This document shows, piece after piece, positions 17,801-24,984 of a stretch of 64,000 nucleotides of DNA. The stretch spans positions 124,001 through 188,000 of the forward strand of contig JAHBTJ010000003.1 of assembly GCA_019638595.1 (NCBI GenBank), given 5' to 3'. Numbering within the stretch: position 1 is the first letter of the stretch; each line of letters opens with the position of its first letter. Made by a program: the position numbers and the translations under genes. The notes beneath the pieces are model-generated. The model saw nothing but the letters and a program-made list of their open reading frames with translations. It was not told the origin of the DNA and made no database searches. This DNA is from Chitinophagaceae bacterium (GTDB lineage Bacteria > Bacteroidota > Bacteroidia > Chitinophagales > Chitinophagaceae).

Positions 17801-19079
17801 CAAGGAGCTTTTTCCGCATTTCAATTCAACTTTGTTCGATTAACAGGGCTAAAACAAAATGGTACGCTGATATGCTTAATAAATTTCAATTCAACTTTGT
17901 TCGATTAACAGGTTTTCAAAACCGAAGAACTGTACGGTACCGAACAGATTTCAATTCAACTTTGTTCGATTAACAGAAGACATAAACAGGGCGCACCAGG
18001 CGGTTTCATCGTTATTTCAATTCAACTTTGTTCGATTAACAGCTGCAGTTTGTTTTCAAAGACACCTGCAATATCATATTTCAATTCAACTTTGTTCGAT
18101 TAACAGCGTACTCCTCGCCAGTATATTGATTGGTCAGCTTTATTTCAATTCAACTTTGTTCGATTAACAGAACCTCAATTAAAGGGTCGTTGTTGTAATA
18201 CAGGAATTTCAATTCAACTTTGTTCGATTAACAGTGATCCCAGCCGGAGTCTCAAGTCCAATACAATTTATTTCAATTCAACTTTGTTCGATTAACAGAA
18301 ACATTGGCACTTATGATATGAATAACTTTATTCTCATTTCAATTCAACTTTGTTCGATTAACAGGCCAAAGGTTCGCGGGTAATATGTGTCCGTATATTC
18401 ATTTCAATTCAACTTTGTTCGATTAACAGTCTATTAGCTCTGACTGTTCCATTATCAAGATTCTTATTTCAATTCAACTTTGTTCGATTAACAGAGGTTG
18501 CCCCTGTTTAATACTGTGCTGAATAAGTTAATTTCAATTCAACTTTGTTCGATTAACAGTAGCCTTGAACACATCTATAGTATTTCCAGATTTCATTTCA
18601 ATTCAACTTTGTTCGATTAACAGTCATCCGGGAATCCCTGAAGTCTCGCATATTCTCTGAATTTCAATTCAACTTTGTTCGATTAACAGTTACGCCATCA
18701 GAACAGGAAACAATAAATAACGCAAATTTCAATTCAACTTTGTTCGATTAACAGGCAGTTTCTTGAAGAGAAAAAAGCCGACTACCCTCAGATTTCAATT
18801 CAACTTTGTTCGATTAACAGGTTCTTTCAAAATTTTGATGCCGGCTTTGAAATTATATTTCAATTCAACTTTGTTCGATTAACAGTTCTATTCCGCTATT
18901 AAATGTGCGAATAGATGCCAGATTTCAATTCAACTTTGTTCGATTAACAGTTTCGACGATTAGCGCTCGTCTGTTGTCTCGTTGTATTTCAATTCAACTT
19001 TGTTCGATTAACAGCCCTATGTCTGTTTTTACTCTTGACGAAAATGGAAAATTTCAATTCAACTTTGTTCGATTAACAG
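14818..19079 (-). CRISPR. Type I-B CRISPR array, 66 repeats, 65 spacers, four repeat forms
   Basis: I counted 66 repeats and 65 spacers of 34-37 bp. Plus-strand repeats begin ATTTCAATTC and end TTCGATTAA(A/C)AG; the centre and length differ by block. R1-R2 (14818-14911) are 29 nt with TATCAAG in the middle, R1 being degenerate. R3-R16 (14946-15839) are 31 nt with CACTATCGG. R17-R24 (15876-16365) are 30 nt with CACTATGG. R25-R66 (16400-19079) are 29 nt with AACTTTG. Read on the minus strand, each repeat ends in the usual crRNA 5' handle ATTGAAAT, so transcription runs right to left from a leader beside cas2. The degenerate left end agrees that it is the old end. Confidence 0.98.
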
Positions 19080-19130
19080 CCGCCACACCGACGACTAAAA
19101 ATAGCCTGTATTTCAAGGCTTTAGCTTTTT

Positions 19131-19138
19131 CAAATATA
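19131..19138 (-). promoter_or_regulatory. CRISPR leader promoter, -7 box
   Basis: TATATTTG on the minus strand (TAnnTTTG), about 52 bases before the first transcribed repeat (ends 19079). The AT-rich leader spans about 19080-19156. No convincing -33 TTG. Confidence 0.55.
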
Positions 19139-19156
19139 GTGTTTTTTGTGTTAAAA

Positions 19157-19200
19157 GTTGTCGAAGCCTGATAATAGGATTTGCCTTAGGCTTCGACAAC
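19157..19200 (-). terminator. 13-bp inverted repeat between cas2 and the CRISPR leader
   Basis: GTTGTCGAAGCCT (19157-19169) and AGGCTTCGACAAC (19188-19200), perfect arms with an 18-base loop. On the minus strand it is followed by TTTT. It lies 87 bases after the cas2 stop and just upstream of the leader promoter, so it probably ends the cas operon transcript; a leader-binding role in spacer integration is an alternative. Confidence 0.6.
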
Positions 19201-19286
19201 TCGTATAAAGCTTTGCTAATAAAGGATTTTAAAAAAATTACCATGATGTCAAAGACCTTTCTTCTTGTTTTTACAGTAACCGACGA

Positions 19287-19550
19287 CTACAAAAACGTAT
19301 CTAACTCATTTTTTTCTTTCCCTACAATCTCTTTTTCCAGCCATTTCGCGTCCCTGCTCTTAAAAACAATCAGGCTGTCCTCTTCTATATTCATGATCTC
19401 CTTTGCTTTGTACTGCAGCTCTTTCAGCTTCACTTCGGTTATATCGCCCTCAAATACACTATTCTGTATCCAATTAAGGTACTGACGGCACAATTTAAGC
19501 ATTTTGCCTACTCGTTTTTCGCCTATATCATATACCAGGATTACATACAT
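19287..19550 (-). CDS. cas2: CRISPR-associated endoribonuclease/integration subunit Cas2
   Basis: An 87-aa ferredoxin-fold protein with the N-terminal MYVILVYDIGEKRVGKML pattern, Asp8 being the conserved acidic residue. With Cas1 it forms the complex that inserts new spacers next to the leader. Last gene of the adaptation operon, 57 bases after cas1, and the cas gene closest to the leader. Confidence 0.95.
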   Translation of the reverse strand: MYVILVYDIGEKRVGKMLKLCRQYLNWIQNSVFEGDITEVKLKELQYKAKEIMNIEEDSLIVFKSRDAKWLEKEIVGKEKNELDTFL

Positions 19551-19607
19551 TTTTTACTGTTTTACATCGCCAATTTCGAATCTCAAATCCACAATTTCAA
19601 ATTGCTC

Positions 19608-20612
19608 TCACCACCATGCTTTAAAAGGTTTATACTCTTCCATATTCAGGATATGCTTGGTGAGCTTATAACATTCCAGCTTTACTAAATGTTTATAGCT
19701 CACACTCCGGTTTAGTGAACGGTGCTTGATGGTTTCGTTCAGCCTTTCTTCAAAAGCACGTACAAATGTTTTACGGGCGGCATCTTTCAATACTACACTA
19801 TTTACCTGCACATCAAAATCTTTCGCCTGGATTTCTTTTTTGTTAAGCACTTTAAAAATAGTTCTGTCCACCAGGATCGGCTTAAATATTTCTGCCAGGT
19901 CAAGGGCAAGCGAGTATCTCCTGTAACCGGGTTCATGTAAAAAGCTGATGGTTGGATTAAGCTGGGTGTGATATATCTGCCCCAGGCATAGCGTGTAGCA
20001 CATCATATTGCCAAAAGATACCAGGGCGTTCACTTCATTCTTCGGCGGCTGCTTGCTGCGCCCGTCCATGGCGAAATCATTGAGTATAATATCAAAAGCA
20101 TCGTAATATACCTGCCGGATATTCCCTTCTACCCCCATCAGCATATCGATATCATTGCAGCCTGCAATGCCTTCGCTGCATCGTTCTATCACTTCGGTGC
20201 AGCTTTGCAGGTCCTTTCCGCGGGAATGATAATACCGGAGGTTTTTCAGGATATTGAATGCCGCCCCTTCTACAAATTTCTGTGCAAGGGTCAATCGCCT
20301 GGTCCTGCTACTGTAATGCTGGGTTTGCGATATCTGCATCTTACCCGCCAGCAGGTAGTCCTTCGGCATAAAGCTACCGGTATAATGCTCATAGTAATCA
20401 AAAAAATGAACGGCCACCTGCTCCTTACCCAGGAAATTATACAAAGCGCTGTTGGCATCCAGGGCCCCGAAACAATACAAATCACTAACCCCTTCCACAG
20501 GAATATATTTGGCAGGCAGTTCATTTCCTTCTTCGTCCACAGGAGTAAACTTTAGCGTATTGTCCTTTCGGCTCATGCGGCCGGGGTTGAAAAGGTAGTA
20601 TGTTTTTTTCAT
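19608..20612 (-). CDS. cas1: CRISPR-associated integrase Cas1
   Basis: A 334-aa Cas1 of the I-B type. Active-site residues are visible: Glu162 in GVEGNIRQVYYDAF, His226 in NPTISFLHEPGYRRYSLAL and Glu241 in DLAEIFKPI. The N-terminal beta-sandwich (YIPVEGVSDLYCFG) is intact. It cuts and joins prespacer ends into the leader-proximal repeat. Its ATG overlaps the stop of the GxxExxY gene as ATGA, so the two are coupled. Confidence 0.97.
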   Translation of the reverse strand: MKKTYYLFNPGRMSRKDNTLKFTPVDEEGNELPAKYIPVEGVSDLYCFGALDANSALYNFLGKEQVAVHFFDYYEHYTGSFMPKDYLLAGKMQISQTQHYSSRTRRLTLAQKFVEGAAFNILKNLRYYHSRGKDLQSCTEVIERCSEGIAGCNDIDMLMGVEGNIRQVYYDAFDIILNDFAMDGRSKQPPKNEVNALVSFGNMMCYTLCLGQIYHTQLNPTISFLHEPGYRRYSLALDLAEIFKPILVDRTIFKVLNKKEIQAKDFDVQVNSVVLKDAARKTFVRAFEERLNETIKHRSLNRSVSYKHLVKLECYKLTKHILNMEEYKPFKAWW

Positions 20613-21043
20613 TTGTCTGAACCGGGATTTTGAGGATAATCAGATGATTGGGATGATATATATGCCGGATGTTTTTTATTGGTCAGTCTTTTATACTCCA
20701 GGCTTTTTGCACCAAAATTGAGCAGTAAACCGATTTCCAGGTTATACGCTTCTAAATAATTAATTGCTTGCGCCAGATGGACATCTTCCATTGTGATAAG
20801 AGCTTTTAACTCCACGCTGATAATACCCGTTACGAGGAAATCAACTCTTCTGGTACCAATATGTATTCCATCATAATAAATTGACATTTCAAACTCTCTC
20901 GAAAATTCAATATGGTGTTTCTTCATTTCAATTTCCAGTGCCCGCTGATAAATTACTTCCTGAAAACCATTGCCCAGGGTGTTATGCACTTTAAAGGCGC
21001 AGGCAATAATTTCTTTAGTCAATTCGGCATATTTCATAGTCAA
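20609..21043 (-). CDS. GxxExxY family protein (PD-(D/E)XK-like nuclease) inside the cas operon
   Basis: A 144-aa protein with the family motif GFQEVIY (G-x-x-E-x-x-Y, residues 26-32), and a downstream nuclease-like core RRVDFLVTGIISVELKAL (D...E-x-K). GxxExxY proteins are found alone in many environmental genomes and are taken to be PD-(D/E)XK enzymes; their role is not established. Here it sits between cas4 and cas1 and overlaps cas1 by four bases, so an assisting role in prespacer trimming is possible but unproven. The start may be Met3 at 21037. Confidence 0.88.
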   Translation of the reverse strand: MTMKYAELTKEIIACAFKVHNTLGNGFQEVIYQRALEIEMKKHHIEFSREFEMSIYYDGIHIGTRRVDFLVTGIISVELKALITMEDVHLAQAINYLEAYNLEIGLLLNFGAKSLEYKRLTNKKHPAYISSQSSDYPQNPGSDK

Positions 21044-21139
21044 CTATTTTGTGAGTAATTAGTAGCGGGTTAACTTACCACATACCTATATACACCATTC
21101 ACAATCCCATATATCCCAAAATCCATCTAATATCCTGGT

Positions 21140-21646
21140 TCAGACCTCTTCCACATAGCACAGCTCATAATAGCTGCAGCTTTTGCATATCCGGGCATTG
21201 ATCGCTGCCGGGCACTGATCTGAACTGACAATCTCCTTCACGTCCCTCATCCACCTTTCTATTTCCGGTACATCATCCTCATTCCAGGCTACAAGTTCCC
21301 GCTGCTTTAATTTCGGATACTCAATAATAGCTTCGGGGCCATCAATCCCGTTCCTCACCAGCACATACAGGTAGTATTTTACCTGGGCAAAATGCGCCTG
21401 CTCTACTTTATCTGACTTTTTTACTTCGTGGATGGTTTTATTCCCGGCATCGTAAAAGTCTATTTTAATGCCATCAATGGAAAGTTCGGTATATTTCCTG
21501 GCCCTGTCCAAATAAGTGGTTTCGGCGATCAACTTACCTTCCGATACGGTTTCGGAAGTATGTTCCATCTGTATGCCGTTGGCAAACAACCACAGCTTAC
21601 GATGACAGATGTGCAGGTAGGCGATATGGGTTCCGGTAACTTGCAT
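21140..21646 (-). CDS. cas4: CRISPR-associated exonuclease Cas4
   Basis: A 168-aa RecB-type nuclease with an iron-sulfur cluster site: Cys14 (HICHRKLWLF) and Cys154, Cys157, Cys163 (CKSCSYYELC). The catalytic core shows IDFYD and EVKKS. Cas4 trims prespacers and selects PAM-flanked ends before Cas1-Cas2 integration. It lies upstream of the GxxExxY-cas1-cas2 block, with about 96 bases between it and the next gene. Confidence 0.95.
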   Translation of the reverse strand: MQVTGTHIAYLHICHRKLWLFANGIQMEHTSETVSEGKLIAETTYLDRARKYTELSIDGIKIDFYDAGNKTIHEVKKSDKVEQAHFAQVKYYLYVLVRNGIDGPEAIIEYPKLKQRELVAWNEDDVPEIERWMRDVKEIVSSDQCPAAINARICKSCSYYELCYVEEV

Positions 21647-21789
21647 TATTTCTGTTACTTACCATGAAAAACGAACATAAAATATACGATTTTCACGAAA
21701 AAAATAAATATTTTAATGATCGTATCCCCGATTTCACCGCTATACAAGCTCTCCGGGAATACTCATCAACCAGCGAAAAAATTATTTTT

Positions 21790-22206
21790 TTATAAATATC
21801 CCATTTCAGCAAGAAGTACCCTGATCTTTCTCCAATCCACATAAGGAGCTTTATGTTTTCCATATACCAAAGGACAGCCTACCGTTTTATCGTCAATCAT
21901 AATATGTCCATAGGCCTTTGGAGAAGCAGTCCAGGCATCCTGCGTGGGATGCTTTTGAATACCGTACAGCGGAATATCGTATTGCCTGAACCAGTTGATG
22001 GCATCAGTGAGGTAGTTTCCCGGCTGGTGGGTAGTGCCGGGATCTTTGGTATGCGGCCTGTCCATATTTGAGCGCATGGTAAAAAGAATCAGGTTATGCC
22101 CGCATGCCACTAACTCTTTCAGCACCGGCACTGCGCCGATATCGTCACCCACCCCGGGAAATTCGTTGGTAACTACTGTCCCGTCAAAATCGAGAATAAT
22201 ATCCAT
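21790..22206 (-). CDS. HAD-like phosphatase
   Basis: A short HAD-fold protein with motif I LDFDGTVVTNE at the N-terminus, motif II FTMRSN, and a late acidic IMIDDKTVGCPLV (motif III/IV). I chose the Met at 22206 (MDIILDFDGT) over the upstream in-frame ATG at 22233 because it matches the family start. It resembles the small HAD phosphatases found in phage and bacterial genomes; substrate unknown. It lies downstream of the shared CRISPR operator promoter, ahead of cas4, so it is probably co-transcribed with the adaptation genes. Confidence 0.8.
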   Translation of the reverse strand: MDIILDFDGTVVTNEFPGVGDDIGAVPVLKELVACGHNLILFTMRSNMDRPHTKDPGTTHQPGNYLTDAINWFRQYDIPLYGIQKHPTQDAWTASPKAYGHIMIDDKTVGCPLVYGKHKAPYVDWRKIRVLLAEMGYL

Positions 22207-22251
22207 TGCACGCTTTTTATAAATGTAAATCAATGTTTGACTGATATGCGC

Positions 22252-22386
22252 TTACCGGGAGCATTGATAGACCAGGATGCTGAGCAGGACCACCAACGCT
22301 ATCACATGTCCAATATGTATTTCAAACTCCATATCAGCTTCACCGGTTTCGCGGTATCGCCGTAGCCATTCCTTTATCTTTTTCAT
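22252..22386 (-). CDS. Small single-pass membrane protein, first gene after the operator promoter
   Basis: A 44-aa ORF: charged N-terminus MKKIKEWLRRYRETGEADME, then one hydrophobic helix (HVIALVVLLSILVY) and short tail QCSR. It starts about 60 bases after the -7 box of the promoter at 22446-22453 and ends 45 bases before the HAD start. Unrecognised; the layout suggests it belongs to the adaptation operon. Confidence 0.6.
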   Translation of the reverse strand: MKKIKEWLRRYRETGEADMEFEIHIGHVIALVVLLSILVYQCSR

Positions 22387-22445
22387 GGTATACTTATTTT
22401 TTCAATAATGAATAGCCCCGGTTGCTTATGAATCCGGCTTCCGGG

Positions 22446-22479
22446 CAAAATTATACCCAGCTACTGTCAACTTCTGTCA
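22446..22479 (-). promoter_or_regulatory. CRISPR operator-promoter P1 (adaptation operon)
   Basis: Minus strand, 5' to 3': TGACAG (22479-22474), four bases AAGT, TGACAG (22469-22464), ten bases, then the -7 box TAATTTTG (22453-22446). The same geometry recurs exactly at P2 and P3. The distal repeat overlies where a -33 element should be. It points at the small membrane protein, HAD, cas4, GxxExxY, cas1, cas2 run. Confidence 0.75.
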
Positions 22480-22483
22480 GCAG

Positions 22484-22545
22484 GAAGGTAAAATTGTAAG
22501 ACCGTAAAATGGTAAGACCGTGAGATTGTAAGATGTAAGGTCGCA
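22484..22545. repeat. Short degenerate tandem repeat; rest of the gap empty
   Basis: GTAAGACCGT recurs around GTAAGATG-like units (four or so imperfect copies, 11-17 bp apart). The wider gap 22387-22752 otherwise holds only P1 and no gene I can support. Confidence 0.5.
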
Positions 22546-22752
22546 AAGGGAGGGGATTGCGTTATTTTTCAATCCTGCCATCTCACCCAAAATTAATATT
22601 AAGCGGGGAAGCCTTTTTGCTACGTGGAGATAAGAAAAAAGACTGGCTATGTTATCTCTACCGGGATATTTTTACCTTTTCTTTTCAGTTTTGGTATGGA
22701 CAAGTGCCAATTATGTGATTTTTTCGCGTTTTTAGAAGTTATTGTGTGAAAT

Positions 22753-23217
22753 TTATCCGGAAACCGGGAGATCCGGCTTATTCCAAATTTCCAGGCAGGG
22801 GCAGTATTCTTTCAGCTCACATCCGGGCGCGTAGCCGGTACAGTAATCAAAGCCGATGTTGCCATGATCCACCACCATAAATGGCTTATTGAGCATACCG
22901 ACCATAAAGCCATATTTTATGTGCAGGGGCATCTTTTTCGGCAGGTCCAGACTGGCGTTCCAACTGCTTAACATGCGGGAGAAGGCATCCCATATAATGC
23001 GTAATTCCTTTTGTGTAAACTGCCCTGGCGGCGGAAAATTTTGCGACTCCAGTCCGCTGTAATAGCCAAGTGTGTGCTCTTCCATCTCACCCGCTACCCA
23101 GCGTTCAATTTCCTCAAAATGCACTTTAAGGGATTGTTCATGCTGTTGCGGCGGCTCACTGGTTGAGCGGTGGGCCGCTGCGATATCGGCAAGGAGGTGT
23201 GGAAGATAGGGGTGCAT
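22753..23217 (-). CDS. Hypothetical protein with cysteine-rich C-terminus
   Basis: A 154-aa soluble protein, mostly helical, ending CTGYAPGCELKEYCPCLE with four Cys and a nearby YGFMVGMLNKPFMVV segment. The Cys pattern could bind metal. I do not recognise the family. Its first 12 codons lie in a 38-bp repeat whose second copy sits on the far side of the AbiE pair (24933-24970), so the AbiE genes look inserted at its 5' end. Confidence 0.65.
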   Translation of the reverse strand: MHPYLPHLLADIAAAHRSTSEPPQQHEQSLKVHFEEIERWVAGEMEEHTLGYYSGLESQNFPPPGQFTQKELRIIWDAFSRMLSSWNASLDLPKKMPLHIKYGFMVGMLNKPFMVVDHGNIGFDYCTGYAPGCELKEYCPCLEIWNKPDLPVSG

Positions 23218-23219
23218 GG
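23182..23219. repeat. 38-bp direct repeat, left copy, flanking AbiE cassette 1
   Basis: Matches 24933-24970 at 34 of 38 positions in the same orientation. Together the copies bracket the toxin-antitoxin pair at 23230-24872. Confidence 0.8.
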
Positions 23220-23229
23220 TGGAAAAAAT

Positions 23230-24087
23230 TTAAAATATTTCAATGAAAAAGTTCCTTAATTCATCAATTACCTTCCCGCTTTCCACCCACATTCCTTTTG
23301 GCAACTGGTGCTTCAACCTGTATTCCCAACTATTATTTGCCTGTATTATACGATCTTCCCGGAAGAAATCGCCCGGTTCCTGAAATGAGATATTTTTAAA
23401 GCTGCATTTTTCCAGAAAAACCTTTTTCACTATATCCCAATCTATATCGGAAATATTGTTCTTAATGTACCAGAGGTCATAATAATCTCTTGCTTCTCCA
23501 CGGTTGCGTTGAAGCAATGAGCGCATTTTTTCGGCTAATATTTCGTGTATGGAGTAACATGGCACTTGTGTTGTAATAAGCTGCCTGTCGCTGTAAGGAT
23601 GAATAATGTCACGGGTTTCGCTTTCCAGCAACTGAAGCTCATGGCTTCTTGCATCAGATTCAATGAACGTATGACAATGTTCCCTGAAAACCGGAACTTC
23701 ATTCCTTCGATGATTAGCGCCCCAAAAGCATATCTTAATATCCCATCCCACGAAATTGTTCTTAAAAAATACTTCATCAAACGTCAGCAGGTTAAACAAA
23801 AGGCCTGTTCTGCCAGAAATATCTTTGCACACATTTATGATATCGTCCTCTGTCAACTTAAAACTTTTGTCTATGATGGTTAAATCTATATCTTCCGAGA
23901 AACGGTAGGAATCGAAGTAGCATTTTTTTAAACAGGTACCTCCTTTAAATAAAAACTTTTCTTTTGCCCAATGTTGTGCAAAAAGCCCGTTCAGGAAATG
24001 TCCTATCACATAATCTTTGTCAATGGTATTAGCCGGCACTTCTAATTGTTCGGCAAATTGCTGTATTTCCTTTTGGAGTATTTTCAT
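23230..24087 (-). CDS. AbiEii/AbiGii-type nucleotidyltransferase toxin
   Basis: A 285-aa nucleotidyltransferase of the type IV toxin class. The signature is FKGGTCLKKCYFDSYRFSEDIDLTII: GG-x-x-L followed by SEDIDL, whose acids bind metal, and later VPCYSIHEILAEKMRSLLQR and EARDYYDLW, typical of the family. Characterised members modify tRNA ends or other acceptors to stop growth after phage infection. It overlaps its antitoxin partner by one base. Confidence 0.9.
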   Translation of the reverse strand: MKILQKEIQQFAEQLEVPANTIDKDYVIGHFLNGLFAQHWAKEKFLFKGGTCLKKCYFDSYRFSEDIDLTIIDKSFKLTEDDIINVCKDISGRTGLLFNLLTFDEVFFKNNFVGWDIKICFWGANHRRNEVPVFREHCHTFIESDARSHELQLLESETRDIIHPYSDRQLITTQVPCYSIHEILAEKMRSLLQRNRGEARDYYDLWYIKNNISDIDWDIVKKVFLEKCSFKNISFQEPGDFFREDRIIQANNSWEYRLKHQLPKGMWVESGKVIDELRNFFIEIF

Positions 24088-24872
24088 CAGTACAGGTTAT
24101 TGGCAACAGACAAAATACTTTGTTCGCTGATATTCAGCCTGAGTTTCCACTTGTTTATATGCACTCCCTCATTCCTGCCTGCGGCATCAAAAAGTGAATA
24201 CCGTTCATTCACCTTAGCTAAAGCATAAGCGATAAAATGATCAGTGTCTTCCTTTTTAAACAGTTCAGCTAAATAGCCCATCCTTTTTATGGCAGAGATG
24301 TTGTCAACCGCACTGCAATAAGTTATCAGTTTTGCAGCATCCAGCCTGGTTTTTACAAAAGCTCTTACCAGTTCGTCAAATCCCCCGGAATATTCAGGCA
24401 GATCAAAACAGTCAACGATTGTTTTTTCTTTGTCGGTGATCCGGAACTGATTATTACCATAGCCCTGCCTTTCAATACCAATCATTTTGACGCTTTTTAC
24501 CTTTACGAATTTATAAGTAACCCCAAACACGGTTGTTGCTTTTTTTTGCCTCGCGGTTTGTACAAAAATGGTATTGGGAAATTGCTCTGTAAGTCCGTGA
24601 AGGTTTAAGGCCGTCCAGTAAGCAATTACGCCGTTTTCGGCTAAAAAGTTGCCGGTAACATATTCGTTGCGGAAATTATGACGGCAATACTTTCCCCGCT
24701 CAATAATATCTATCAACCCGTATTTGATAAGGGTGCGAAGTTGTGGCATCCAGTCCGCCAGTTTCAGTTTGGCCCTTTCTGCAAAAGACTGGCTGGTAAA
24801 GATGTCTAATTCGTATTCATCTAACAGTTTTAATAATGCATCAGGGGTTGATATTACCTTTTGTGGTACCAT
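24087..24872 (-). CDS. AbiEi-like antitoxin / transcriptional regulator
   Basis: A 261-aa protein with an N-terminal winged helix (RAKLKLADWMPQLRTLIKYGLIDIIERGKYCRH) and a C-terminal half with VTYKFVKVKSVKMIG and ITDKEKTIVDCFDLPEYSGG, the AbiEi pattern. These proteins repress their own operon and counter the paired nucleotidyltransferase. Immediately upstream of and overlapping the toxin gene. It does not belong to the CRISPR operons by motif: its own weak -7-like box (TAATATTG) lies just before the ATG. Confidence 0.87.
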   Translation of the reverse strand: MVPQKVISTPDALLKLLDEYELDIFTSQSFAERAKLKLADWMPQLRTLIKYGLIDIIERGKYCRHNFRNEYVTGNFLAENGVIAYWTALNLHGLTEQFPNTIFVQTARQKKATTVFGVTYKFVKVKSVKMIGIERQGYGNNQFRITDKEKTIVDCFDLPEYSGGFDELVRAFVKTRLDAAKLITYCSAVDNISAIKRMGYLAELFKKEDTDHFIAYALAKVNERYSLFDAAGRNEGVHINKWKLRLNISEQSILSVANNLY

Positions 24873-24932
24873 AATGCAATATTAGGGTATTTTGATAATA
24901 TAAAAGGTTATTTTTTAACTTAGCTGCCGGTT

Positions 24933-24970
24933 GATGTCGGCAAGGAGGTGGGGGAGATAGGGGTGTATGG
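24933..24970. repeat. 38-bp direct repeat, right copy, flanking AbiE cassette 1
   Basis: Partner of 23182-23219 (four mismatches). It is a stranded copy of the start of the gene at 22753-23217, lying just downstream of cas3. Confidence 0.8.
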
Positions 24971-24984
24971 AGGATGTTTATAGG

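Noticed and set aside
16217-19171. Several 66-96-aa open frames inside the CRISPR array (for example 16217-16507, 17743-17973, 18905-19171)
   Set aside because: They are made of translated repeats (ISIQLCSIN, FQFNFVRLT) and spacers, not genes.
21664-21795. 43-aa plus-strand frame between cas4 and the HAD gene
   Set aside because: AT-rich, antisense to the operon, overlaps the HAD end; no ribosome site or recognisable pattern.
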